From the NCBI GenBank assembly GCA_031257955.1, contig JAIRNQ010000281.1:1-9647 (forward strand): a DNA stretch of 9,647 nucleotides. The letters run 5' to 3'. The stretch's first letter is position 1. Every line of letters begins with the position of its first letter. Under the pieces are notes generated by a model that did no database searches, was not told the origin of the DNA, and saw nothing but the letters and a program-made list of their open reading frames with translations. The position numbers and the translations under genes are program-made. Origin of the DNA: Deltaproteobacteria bacterium (lineage in GTDB: Bacteria > Desulfobacterota > Desulfarculia > Adiutricales > Adiutricaceae). Below, piece after piece: positions 1 to 6,383 of this stretch.

Positions 1-442
1 CGATCAGGAAGCGGGTTTTTTCGCCCAGCGCCCTGGCGATGCAGAAGCGCTGGATCTCGCCACCGGAGAGTTCGCCGGGGAAACGGTCATACCAGGCCTT
101 CTCAATGCCCAGTCCCTCAAGGATCCGGTCTTCGATATGGTCGCCTTCCAGGATGGCCCGTTTGATCTTGAGCCGGGGGTTAACCGATTTTTCCGGGTGC
201 TGCCAAATCATCTGGATTGGGCAGTAGCCCTTGAAAGAGGCCAAGGGCTGGCCGTCGACGAGGACCTGGCCCGCCTGGGGCAGCATGTACCCGGCCAGGA
301 TTTTGCAAAGGGTGGTTTTGCCCCCGCCGCTGGGGGCGGTAATGCCGAGACGCTCGTGACTTTCGGTCGAGAGGCTAAAGTCGTTTAGGATGACTTTTGT
401 CTTTGAGTAGGCGAAGCGGAGATTATTGGCTTCGATTTTCAT
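1..442 (-). CDS. Opp/Dpp-type ABC transporter ATP-binding protein, second ATPase (DppF/OppF position), 3' end beyond window
   Basis: Cytoplasmic ATPase subunit that would pair with the ATPase encoded just upstream to power the importer. The frame opens with ATG at 442 and stays open to the window edge, giving 147 residues of a family usually about 260-330 long. Visible motifs are the N-terminus MKIEANNLRFAY, a Walker A APSGGGKT (residues 36-43, with Ala in place of the first Gly, which the P-loop pattern allows), a Q-loop WQHPEKSVNPR, and the ABC signature LSGGE (125-129) followed by IQRFCIARAL. The wording around the Q-loop and signature is that of the OppF/DppF branch. Walker B and the H-loop lie outside the window. 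AAGGA stands 9 nt before the ATG, and the gap to the upstream gene's stop is 50 bp, so it is the last operon gene visible. No frameshift is seen. Confidence 0.93.
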   Translation of the reverse strand, partial: MKIEANNLRFAYSKTKVILNDFSLSTESHERLGITAPSGGGKTTLCKILAGYMLPQAGQVLVDGQPLASFKGYCPIQMIWQHPEKSVNPRLKIKRAILEGDHIEDRILEGLGIEKAWYDRFPGELSGGEIQRFCIARALGEKTRFLI

Positions 443-492
443 TTTAGCGATTCCTTGCCCCTGTCCTGACGGGCCGCGGCCAGGGGTTGGCC

Positions 493-1425
493 TTAGACGG
501 CTTGGAGGCAACGGGTAAGGCCGCCCCGGATCTCCCTGGTGGGGATGTCGCCGCCGCAAGCCGGGATGGCCATTTGGCAGCGTTCGGCGAAAGGGCAGCC
601 CTTAATGTCGTCGCCGGCGTAAGGTTGGCTGCCTGGGTAAACGCGAAAACCATTTTGGGGCAGGGCGTGCCAAAGGGCTTTGGTGTAGGGGTGCCTGAGA
701 GTCTCGGCCGAGCCGAAGTCCTTGACCGGGGCCACTTCCACGGTGGTCCCGGCGTAAAAGACGGCGATTTTGTCGGCCACCTCAAGGGCCAGCTCCAGAT
801 CGTGGGTTATCAGAAGGACCCCGTTGCCCTGGTCGGCGAAGGCGCGGAAGTTGGCCATGGCTTTCTTGGCCGCCGACAGGTGGAGCCCGGGGGTGGGCTC
901 GTCGGCGATGATTAGCCTGGGGCTCTCCATCATGGCCGCCGACAGGAGAACCCTTCTGGCCATGCCCCCGGAGAGCTCAAAGGGGTAGAGGTTGGCCGTC
1001 TCCCGCTTTAGACCGTAATAGTCGAAGAGTTTTTCCTGGGCCTGGATTGATTCGGGATCTTTTCGGTCGTTTCTGACCTGGGGCCCGACCTTCTTGAGGG
1101 GGTCAAGGTAGGTCACGCTTTGGGGAACCAGTATGATTTGATGGCCCCTGAGTTCGGCCAGCTCCCGGGGGCCCAGGGTCTCCCCGAGGAAGCGGATCTT
1201 GCCGGTGGCCCCGCAGTTGGAAGGCAAGATACCCAAAAGGGTGTGAGCCAGGAGGCTTTTGCCGGATCCGCTGGACCCGACCACGGCCACAAGCTCGGAG
1301 AGCCCCACGGAAACGCCCATGCCGTTTATTACCGTGAGATCGGACTTGCGCAAGCCCTTGTCGTATCGGCTGAAGCGGATGGTTAGGTTTTCGACCTCCA
1401 GGACGGTTTTTCCGTTTTCAAGCAT
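493..1425 (-). CDS. Opp/Dpp-type ABC transporter ATP-binding protein, first ATPase (DppD/OppD position)
   Basis: ATPase of 310 residues, the partner of the 1-442 product at the inner face of the membrane. Motifs in order: Walker A GSSGSGKS (50-57), Q-loop VPQSVTYLDP (Gln102), signature LSGGM (151-155), Walker B LIIADEP (171-177), H-loop THD (His208). The C-terminus carries the family's extension with four cysteines (277, 283, 290, 306; spacing C-x5-C-x6-C-x15-C). This motif is known from OppD/DppD proteins and, as I recall, binds an iron-sulfur cluster in a mycobacterial DppD. The start at 1425 is an ATG with GAGG 6 nt upstream; the in-frame TTG at 1449 would add eight residues but has no better ribosome site. 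Oddities: after Walker B the usual ALD-type D-loop reads PGLH, and the signature has Met-Ala where Glu-Arg or Gln-Arg is common. A 130-bp gap separates it from the permease gene upstream. Confidence 0.94.
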   Translation of the reverse strand: MLENGKTVLEVENLTIRFSRYDKGLRKSDLTVINGMGVSVGLSELVAVVGSSGSGKSLLAHTLLGILPSNCGATGKIRFLGETLGPRELAELRGHQIILVPQSVTYLDPLKKVGPQVRNDRKDPESIQAQEKLFDYYGLKRETANLYPFELSGGMARRVLLSAAMMESPRLIIADEPTPGLHLSAAKKAMANFRAFADQGNGVLLITHDLELALEVADKIAVFYAGTTVEVAPVKDFGSAETLRHPYTKALWHALPQNGFRVYPGSQPYAGDDIKGCPFAERCQMAIPACGGDIPTREIRGGLTRCLQAV

Positions 1426-1461
1426 TCTAAACCTCAATTTTTGGGCCAATAAATCTGCCCT

Positions 1462-1556
1462 GGGGCCCGCCGCCCGGGTTGCCGGCCTTTCCGCGGCCCC
1501 GTTCGACTGACGGCCAGGAAGCCGCCCGTCCGTTCGACTGACGGCCAGGAGGCCGC
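1462..1556 (-). repeat. Intercistronic GC-rich hairpin and 26-bp direct repeat pair
   Basis: The 130-bp gap between the permease C and ATPase D genes holds two near-identical 26-bp copies beginning CGTTCGACTGACGGCCAGGA (plus strand), at 1500-1525 and 1531-1556. They differ at one position and start 31 bp apart. The second copy ends on the first base of the permease stop codon. Next to them, GGGGCC (1462-1467) is complementary to GGCCCC (1495-1500), and the pairing extends inward with one bulged base to make a large GC-rich stem-loop. No T-run follows on the minus strand, so it is not a classical terminator. A role in mRNA processing or stability is possible but unproven. Confidence 0.7.
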
Positions 1557-2419
1557 TAGTCGTTGGCGGCGTGGGGATCGATTAGATCTCTGACCAGGTG
1601 GCCGAGCCGGTCGAAGAGAAGGACCGTGGCCAGAAGGGCCAGGCCCGGATAAACCGAAAGCCACCAGTAGCCCAGGGACAAGTACTTCATGCTTTCGGAG
1701 AGGATTATCCCAATTCCGGGCTGCTCGGGGGAGAGGCCGAAACCCAAAAATGTCACCGAGGCTTCATGGAGGATGGCGTGGGGAAAGAGCAATATGAGGC
1801 CGACCAAAAACTGGGGAAAGACGTGGGGCAGCATGTGGCGAGTAGCCAAGTAAAAGGGGCCGTGCCCGAGCTTTTGGGGTATCAAAATAAAATAGGATGA
1901 CTTGAGCTGAATGATTTCGGCCCTGATGACCCTGGTCAGGTTTGGCCAATGGGTTATGGCCACGGCTATGGTCACCCCCATTAGACCTTTACCGAGGGCG
2001 TAAGAGATGAGTATCAGCAAAATCAGGTGAGGAAGGCCCATGACCACGTCCACGCCCCAGCTTACGAGTGAGTCGATTTTGCCCCCCAGGGTAGCCGAGG
2101 CCACCCCAAGGACAAGGGCCAGCAAGGCGCTGACGGCCGAGGCCCCCAGGCCGATAAGGACGCTAATGGATAGGCCCTTAAGGGTTCGGGCTAGCATGTC
2201 CCTCCCAAGCCAGTCGGTTCCCAAAATATGCTCCGTTCCGGGCGGGTGGTTTTTGTGGAGAAAGCTGGTTTGGGAGGCCTTTTCGGTGGACAAAAACCCG
2301 CCGATAAGGATAGCCAGTATGGCCAAGGCGGTAAAGGCGGTCAGGGATATGGTGAGCGTTCTTTTGTTGAAGGCCCGTTTGGTCGGAAGGCTCAGGATGT
2401 CCGCGTTGGTAGCTTCCAT
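1556..2419 (-). CDS. Opp/Dpp-type ABC transporter permease, DppC/OppC position
   Basis: Inner-membrane permease of 287 residues, normal for the DppC/OppC family. A short cytoplasmic N-terminus leads into a first hydrophobic segment (about residues 22-43) and a periplasmic stretch, then the family hallmark GTDWLGRD (67-74). Several further hydrophobic segments follow, and the C-terminus RDLIDPHAAND matches the usual RDLLDPR-type ending. The cytoplasmic EAA loop that contacts the ATPase lies near 174-186. It reads YFILIPQKLG, so the usual Ala-Ala pair is absent although Leu-Gly is kept, and RHMLPHVFPQ follows as expected. The ATG lies 3 bp after the stop of the upstream permease gene. Its ribosome site GGGGGAGGG sits inside the end of that gene, which suggests coupled translation and a permease B/C heterodimer. 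Confidence 0.94.
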   Translation of the reverse strand: MEATNADILSLPTKRAFNKRTLTISLTAFTALAILAILIGGFLSTEKASQTSFLHKNHPPGTEHILGTDWLGRDMLARTLKGLSISVLIGLGASAVSALLALVLGVASATLGGKIDSLVSWGVDVVMGLPHLILLILISYALGKGLMGVTIAVAITHWPNLTRVIRAEIIQLKSSYFILIPQKLGHGPFYLATRHMLPHVFPQFLVGLILLFPHAILHEASVTFLGFGLSPEQPGIGIILSESMKYLSLGYWWLSVYPGLALLATVLLFDRLGHLVRDLIDPHAAND

Positions 2420-2422
2420 GGT

Positions 2423-3430
2423 TTAGGCGTCCCTCCCCCGCCTTCTGATCTTGGGATCTATCAGGCCGTATAAAATATTGGCTGCCACGTTACCGCCAAA
2501 AACAATGGCGGCGCTAATGATGGCTATACCCAACAGAAGCGGGGCGTCGCCGCCGATGCCGGCCCTGACCGCGGCTTGGCCCAGGCCGGGGAAAGAGAAA
2601 ACCTGCTCCACCAGGACCGAGCCGCCAAAAATCTCGCTGATGGAGGCGAACTGCAGGGTAATGGCCGGGAGGGTAACGTTTCGGATGACATGTCCCTTAA
2701 CCATAGGCCAAAGCTTTTGGCCCCGGGACCGGGCATAGAGGATGTAGTCCTCGCCCATGATGTCTATGACTTTCTCTCTGGTATGAAGGGTGATGGAGGC
2801 GTTGCCGGCTAGGCTGAGGGTCAGGGCCGGCAAAATTAAGTGGTAGAGCGAGTCCCAAATGGTTACCTCGCTGGACGAGACGCCCAAGGGAACGCTAAAG
2901 CCTATGGGAAAGATCTTGAGCCAGACCGAAAAGACCATCAGGGCGACCAGGGCCAGCCAGAAGGTCGGCGCGCTAGCCAAAACCAGGGAATAGTTTTTGA
3001 TTATCCGATCCAGCCAGGAGCCCTGAAAAACCCCGGCCGTCAAGCCCAAAACAAAGGCCCCAACGCCCGACAGGACCCAGGCCAGGAGCATCAGGGCCAT
3101 GGTGTTGCCGAATTTTTCCTTGATTACCGTGGACACCGGCTGCCGGTAGAGGAGCGACTGGCCCATGTCGCCCCGGGCGAAGTCTCCAACCCAGTTGAGG
3201 TATCTCTTGGCCGGGGAGACATTGGTCCCAAAATAAGCCTCGAGCTTGGCGTAGGTTTCCTGATTCATGTTGGCCAGCCCGACCTCCCCCACGTAAGCCT
3301 TGACCGGGTCTATGGGCGACTCGGAGACCAATACGAAAGAAATCACGCTGACGGCAGCCAAGACCAAGATCAGCCTGGTCAGGCTTTTGAGAAGATATCC
3401 GGCAATGCCCCGAAGGCCTGTAGTTGCCAT
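2423..3430 (-). CDS. Opp/Dpp-type ABC transporter permease, DppB/OppB position
   Basis: Inner-membrane permease of 335 residues, the usual size for DppB/OppB. It begins with a positively charged N-terminus and a first membrane segment (about 17-35) ending in SPIDPVKAYVG. The periplasmic region contains GDFARGDMGQSLLYRQPV, the equivalent of the family's RGDLGxS motif. The core then has five further hydrophobic segments. The ATPase-contacting EAA loop is EDYILYARSRGQKLWPMV followed by HVIRNVTLPAI, close to consensus. FSFPGLGQAAVRA and the ending IDPKIRRRGRDA are also characteristic. The ATG at 3430 has only a weak GGA-type ribosome site. It follows the binding-protein gene after a 171-bp gap containing stem-loops, so its expression may be set below that of the binding protein. 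Confidence 0.95.
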   Translation of the reverse strand: MATTGLRGIAGYLLKSLTRLILVLAAVSVISFVLVSESPIDPVKAYVGEVGLANMNQETYAKLEAYFGTNVSPAKRYLNWVGDFARGDMGQSLLYRQPVSTVIKEKFGNTMALMLLAWVLSGVGAFVLGLTAGVFQGSWLDRIIKNYSLVLASAPTFWLALVALMVFSVWLKIFPIGFSVPLGVSSSEVTIWDSLYHLILPALTLSLAGNASITLHTREKVIDIMGEDYILYARSRGQKLWPMVKGHVIRNVTLPAITLQFASISEIFGGSVLVEQVFSFPGLGQAAVRAGIGGDAPLLLGIAIISAAIVFGGNVAANILYGLIDPKIRRRGRDA

Positions 3431-3452
3431 AAACTTGTCCGATCGCCCTTTA

Positions 3453-3482
3453 AAAGCAAAAAATCATTTAAGTCTTAATGAT
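3453..3482 (-). terminator. Weak AT-rich terminator-like hairpin between binding-protein and permease genes
   Basis: Read on the minus strand, ATCATT (3482-3477) and AATGAT (3468-3463) form a 6-bp stem with an 8-nt loop. It is followed at once by a run of five T, then GC and four T. The arrangement is that of an intrinsic terminator, but the stem is pure A/T and short, so at most partial termination is expected. It lies 33 bp before the start of the permease B gene and would attenuate the downstream genes relative to the binding protein. Confidence 0.4.
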
Positions 3483-3501
3483 TAACTATTGGAAGGTGTT
3501 T

Positions 3502-3600
3502 GCCCGGGCAGTGTCGCCCGGGCAGTGTTATCCGCAAGTTCCCACGCAGGGCCATTCCCGCCGCCGGCCTGACAGCCGGTAAAGCTAAGCGGGGATGGCC
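3502..3600 (-). other. Tandem intercistronic stem-loops just after the binding-protein gene
   Basis: Two stem-loops lie in the 171-bp gap. The first begins 1 bp after the binding-protein stop codon: GGCCATTCCCG (3550-3560) faces CGGGGATGGCC (3590-3600), pairing at 10 of 11 positions on the minus-strand RNA, with an inner CCGGC/GCCGG stem (3564-3568 with 3575-3579). The second is GCCCGGGC (3502-3509) with GCCCGGGC (3516-3523), an 8-bp pure-GC stem with a 6-nt loop. It arises because a 13-bp direct repeat (3502-3514 and 3516-3528) contains a palindrome. Neither is followed by a U-run. Such hairpins after a binding-protein gene commonly protect its mRNA 3' end; that role is inferred here. Confidence 0.6.
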
Positions 3601-3601
3601 T

Positions 3602-5191
3602 CTAATCCCAGTACCACTGATCGACGTTATTGGTGATGGTCCAGCCATAGCCATGGGGATGGATTTTTTTGTCTACGATGTTTAAGCCGTTCCTGGCGAA
3701 GTAGATGTGATCCACGGCGGCGATCCAGGTCCAGGGGGCGTCACCGTAAGGGGTGACGCCGGTTTGGCCGTCCCACTGGGCCTTTTGGAAGAGGGGATAG
3801 GAATCGGGAACGGTTTTGGCAGCCAGGGCTTGGTCGATATAGCTATCAACCGTGGGATTGGAGTAGCTGGCCGAGTTATAGCCGGTGTAATAGTGGCTGA
3901 TGACGCCCGAGGGGGAGTGCATGCCAGCGCCGAACACGTGGGGGGTGGTGTAGGTTTGGGGATGGATTTGATCCCAGCTGGAGCCTACCGGGTTTACCTT
4001 TATGCCAATCTCCTTTAGCATTTCGGTTACGGCCATGGCGATGCCGGTGCGGGCCGAGTTGGAAGAAATGTACAGAAGGTCGAATTCGGCCTTAAGGCCA
4101 TCCTTGGCGTAGAACCCGTCGGATCCCTTCTTCCATCCGTCGTCCTCAAGGAGCTTAATGGCCTTGGCTTTGTCGGTTTGGATGGCCATGGCCGGGTTCT
4201 CCCAAGGCTCGCCGAGGCACTCGCTGAAGGAAACTTTTCCGTAACCGCCCAAGACGTTTTTGACGATGGAGTCGCGATCGATGGCGTAGGCTATGGCTTG
4301 CCTGAGGGCTTTATTGGCGGTGACGTTGTTTCCGGCCGGCAGCTCCTCGCCACTTTGACTCTTGTGGGTGTTTCCCGAGGGGATGACCGGAAAGTTAATG
4401 CCCCTGATGTCCACGGAGTTAAAGGCGACGATCTTGTAACCATCGACCGGGTTGACCGTATAGGGGGCTTCGGTATAAGCCACGTCAACGGCCCCGGCTT
4501 TGGCCGCCGCATAGGAGGCGTCTTCGGTCATAAAAACCACGGTCACCTTGGTTATCTTGGGTTTGCGGCCGTAGTAGTCCGGGTTGGCCTCCATGATGAC
4601 CTGTTCGCCCTTGTCCCATTGTTTTAGGATGTAGCGGCCGGAACCGATGGGATTGGCGCCGTAGGTAGAGGGGTTATAGGCATGTTCGGGGACTATGCCG
4701 AAGACGGCGGCGATGTAGGCGAAGGCCGAATAGGGCCTCTTAAAATGGAAGACTGCCGTCGTGTCGTCGGTGGCCTCGACCCGATCGAGCATGCTTAAGT
4801 CAGCCTCTATGGCCTGCTTCATGGCGCTATTGTAGGTAAAGGCCACGTCTTTGGCTGTGAGTTTTTGTCCGTCGGTAAACTTTACATCATCGCGGATCTT
4901 GAAAGTCCAGGTTAAGCCATCGTCAGATATGGAATATTCCTTGGCCAAATCGTAACCGATGGTAATATCGTCGTTGGTTACCAATAGGGTGCTTTGGAAA
5001 AGGGGATCATGGGTGTGCTCGCCGGAACCCCAGCCAAGGATGGGGTCAAAGCCAATGGTGGGCGAAGAACTTCCGCTGTCCATGGAGATGATGACGTCGG
5101 TTTTACCTGCCGCCGTCAAAGGGCTGGCCGCCAAAGCCAGCGCTAAGCCGAAGGCCGAAAAGCTTGCGATAAAAGCTCTAATTTTACTCAT
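3602..5191 (-). CDS. Periplasmic solute-binding protein, family 5 (peptide/nickel type)
   Basis: First gene of the importer operon, 529 residues, the typical size of DppA/OppA/NikA proteins. Residues 1-28 form a Sec signal peptide: MSKIRAF, a hydrophobic core GLALALAA, then cleavage probably after LTAA near 28. There is no lipobox Cys, so the mature protein should be free in the periplasm. Family 5 is shown by SDDGLTWTFKIRDDVKF (about 89-105) followed by DGQKLTAKDVAFTYN, by IPSG, by ALRQAIAYAIDRDSIV and by EMLKEIGIKV. The early segment GFDPILGWGSGEHTHDPLFQ resembles peptide/nickel binders with a GWG motif, but the ligand cannot be read from sequence. The ATG at 5191 has GAGAGGA 4 nt upstream. 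Its leader ends in an intrinsic terminator, and stem-loops follow the stop codon, which suggests conditional transcription and high expression relative to the transporter subunits. Confidence 0.95.
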   Translation of the reverse strand: MSKIRAFIASFSAFGLALALAASPLTAAGKTDVIISMDSGSSSPTIGFDPILGWGSGEHTHDPLFQSTLLVTNDDITIGYDLAKEYSISDDGLTWTFKIRDDVKFTDGQKLTAKDVAFTYNSAMKQAIEADLSMLDRVEATDDTTAVFHFKRPYSAFAYIAAVFGIVPEHAYNPSTYGANPIGSGRYILKQWDKGEQVIMEANPDYYGRKPKITKVTVVFMTEDASYAAAKAGAVDVAYTEAPYTVNPVDGYKIVAFNSVDIRGINFPVIPSGNTHKSQSGEELPAGNNVTANKALRQAIAYAIDRDSIVKNVLGGYGKVSFSECLGEPWENPAMAIQTDKAKAIKLLEDDGWKKGSDGFYAKDGLKAEFDLLYISSNSARTGIAMAVTEMLKEIGIKVNPVGSSWDQIHPQTYTTPHVFGAGMHSPSGVISHYYTGYNSASYSNPTVDSYIDQALAAKTVPDSYPLFQKAQWDGQTGVTPYGDAPWTWIAAVDHIYFARNGLNIVDKKIHPHGYGWTITNNVDQWYWD

Positions 5192-5218
5192 AAAATCCTC
5201 TCAGTAAAAAAAACATTG

Positions 5219-5261
5219 GTAAAAAAAAGGCCGCATTTCCCCCTCAGGAAAATGCGGCCTT
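5219..5261 (-). terminator. Strong intrinsic terminator in the importer leader (candidate attenuator)
   Basis: On the minus strand AAGGCCGCATTT (5261-5250) pairs perfectly with AAATGCGGCCTT (5238-5227). The 12-bp stem has an 11-nt loop and is followed directly by an uninterrupted T-run down to 5221. It ends 27 bp before the binding-protein ATG, too little room for a complete promoter and ribosome site. The promoter must therefore lie upstream, and the hairpin must be read through for the operon to be expressed. A competing hairpin CGGCC-ACGAA-GGCCG (5269-5255 on the minus strand) uses part of the terminator's 5' arm and could act as antiterminator. Confidence 0.85.
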
Positions 5262-5442
5262 CGTGGCCGGAAAAAGTTATCGCGAAAAAAGTCAATCCAC
5301 CGACAAAGCGGTTAGATTGGTAACAAGATTGGCCGTTGGATTGCCGGTTGCCGGGAAGGCTAGGCCCCATAAGGCCTAGACGGTGACAACTGGATTTTAA
5401 TCGCCCGGATGGGGCATCTTTGACCACCACTGGAAAAAAAGT
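5262..5442 (-). promoter_or_regulatory. Structured leader RNA of the importer operon, sensor class unknown
   Basis: About 180 nt upstream of the attenuator are rich in self-complementary segments on the minus strand. CTAGGCC (5379-5373) pairs with GGCCTAG (5366-5360) around a 6-nt loop. CCGG-CAA-CCGG (5354-5344) could form a small hairpin. CAATCCA (5343-5337) pairs with TGGATTG (5299-5293) and encloses an ACCG/CGGT hairpin. GCCC-CATCC-GGGC lies near 5416-5404. CCAATCT occurs twice. The segment CCCGGCAACC (5355-5346) recalls a conserved piece of SAM-I riboswitches, but the upstream GAGGGA element of that class is missing. I could not match any known riboswitch or T-box. Where the promoter lies and whether this RNA binds a ligand are open. 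Confidence 0.45.
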
Positions 5443-5448
5443 AAGACC

Positions 5449-5477
5449 AGTTTAACTTATCCGAATATAGTATTCAA
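5449..5477 (-). promoter_or_regulatory. Possible sigma70 promoter of the importer operon
   Basis: On the minus strand TTGAAT (5477-5472), a 17-nt spacer and TAAACT (5454-5449) each match 4 of 6 consensus bases. Transcription would start near 5442, giving a leader of about 250 nt that includes the attenuator. The match is weak. TTGACG at 5517-5512 is a better -35 box but has no well-placed -10. Confidence 0.3.
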
Positions 5478-5557
5478 TATGGGTTATTATTTTGACGCTA
5501 ATGGAACCTATCGTCAACCTCCCATTGTGGTAGTAACGATTGCGACTGGGCTTTAGC

Positions 5558-5782
5558 TCAAAATGGCCCCAAAGGCCTCGGCCAGGGCCCTCGAGTTTAG
5601 TCTCAAAATGGCCCCAAAGGCCACGGCCAGGGCGCTCGAGTTTGGTTTCAAAATGGCCCCAAAGGCCTCGGCCAGGGCCCTCGAGTTTGGCCCCAAAATG
5701 GCCCCAAAGGCCTCGGCCAGGGCGCTCGAGTTTGGTCTCAAAATGACTCAAAGGTACTCAAGAATGGCGAACTGATATGGCC
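5558..5782. repeat. 45-bp tandem repeat, four good copies plus one degenerate copy
   Basis: Units start at 5558, 5603, 5648, 5693 and 5738, exactly 45 bp apart. Each begins TCAAAATGGCCCCAAAGGCC (or nearly so) and continues through CTCGGCCAGGGC to CTCGAGTTTGG. Units 1 and 3 carry AGGGCCCTCGAG and units 2 and 4 carry AGGGCGCTCGAG, suggesting duplication of a two-unit (90-bp) block. Unit 5 keeps the anchor and the length but has largely lost the GC-rich part. Because 45 is a multiple of three, all frames repeat as 15-residue peptides on both strands. No ribosome site precedes any of these frames, so I do not call a gene. Confidence 0.92.
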
Positions 5783-6260
5783 TCAAAATGTCTCGACAAT
5801 TCTTAGAGATATCAGTAAAGGCTTAAAAAGACTCATACGGGGCCAACCAAGAATTGGATCAAAATGTCTCGACTATTCTTAGAGATATCAGTAAAGGCTT
5901 AAAAAGACTCATACGGGGCCAACCAAGAATTGGATCAAAATGTCTCGCCAATTCTTAGAGATATCAGTAAAGGCTTAAAAAGACTCAGACGGGGTCGAAC
6001 CAAGCTTGGGATCAAAATGACTCGCTAGTTCTTAAAGATTTCAATAATGGACAATAAGACTCCATCGAGGAAGATCGGCCTTGGAATCAAAACGATTCAC
6101 TAGTTCTGAAAGAACCCAATAAGGGGTCAACAGAATCCGGCGAGGTTGACTAGGGTTGGTCACAAAATTACTCAGTAGTTCGCAAAGAGTTTAATAATAG
6201 CTCAAAAGAACTCAAGTAAGGCGACCATTCTTGGTCACAAAAGGACTCATAAAGGTCAGT
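5783..6260. repeat. Approximately 76-bp tandem repeat, three near-identical copies decaying into about three and a half diverged copies
   Basis: The anchor TCAAAATG or a variant recurs at 5783, 5859, 5935, 6012, 6087, 6160 and 6235, spacings of 76, 76, 77, 75, 73 and 75 bp. The first three units are almost identical (anchor, TCTCG, then ATTCTTAGAGATATCAGTAA, GGCTTAAAAAGACTCA, ACGGGGCCAACCAAGAATTG). Units from 6012 on keep the period and the motifs (T)CAAAA, ACTC and TAGTTCT but diverge strongly. The sequence is AT-richer than the neighbouring 45-bp block yet stays in register with it. Each early unit carries CAATTCTT and AAGAATTG arms. At 5925-5956 the arms AAGAATTGG and CCAATTCTT form a perfect 9-bp stem with a 14-nt loop. 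No gene is seen. Confidence 0.9.
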
Positions 6261-6383
6261 TGGGTGTCATAAAAGCAGGCTGGCCGAGAAATAAATGTTA
6301 AGGTGGGCATAGTCTAACTTAGCTTGATCATTGCAGTTTAAAAAATTTTTGAATTATTATCGGTTAAGCCCACCCAAAGTCCC
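6261..6383 (+). other. Gene-free upstream region of groESL, AT tract
   Basis: No open frame of interest. GGTGGGC (6302-6308) is repeated in inverted orientation as GCCCACC (6368-6374), arms 60 bp apart, bracketing an A/T-rich stretch around 6336-6360 that contains AAAAATTTTT. The AT tract sits about 25-45 bp upstream of the -35 box of the groES promoter and could act as a distal UP-type or curved element. That role is speculative. Confidence 0.35.

Noticed and set aside
5203..5236. 11-codon leader peptide MRPFFYQCFFY ahead of the binding-protein gene
   Set aside because: It starts inside the terminator stem, its Phe codons come from the terminator T-runs, and it is positioned too late to control folding of the terminator.
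5346..5355. SAM-I riboswitch, from CCCGGCAACC on the minus strand and a CGGCCAATCTTG segment nearby
   Set aside because: The conserved GAGGGA kink-turn side and the GATGA segment are missing, and no closing P1 stem was found. An Rfam scan would settle it.
5452..5775. Repeat proteins of 15-residue units on both strands across the 45-bp array
   Set aside because: A 45-bp period opens every frame automatically. None has a ribosome site, the longest minus-strand frame needs a TTG start, and plus and minus frames are equally good.
5558..6260. CRISPR array
   Set aside because: Units are contiguous and conserved along their whole length, with no unique spacers and no cas genes nearby.
5558..6260. 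Ends of an IS21-family insertion sequence
   Set aside because: Repeated TCAAAATG-like motifs recall ends of some IS21 elements, but there is no transposase gene, no opposite end and no target duplication in the window. It is kept only as a hypothesis to test.
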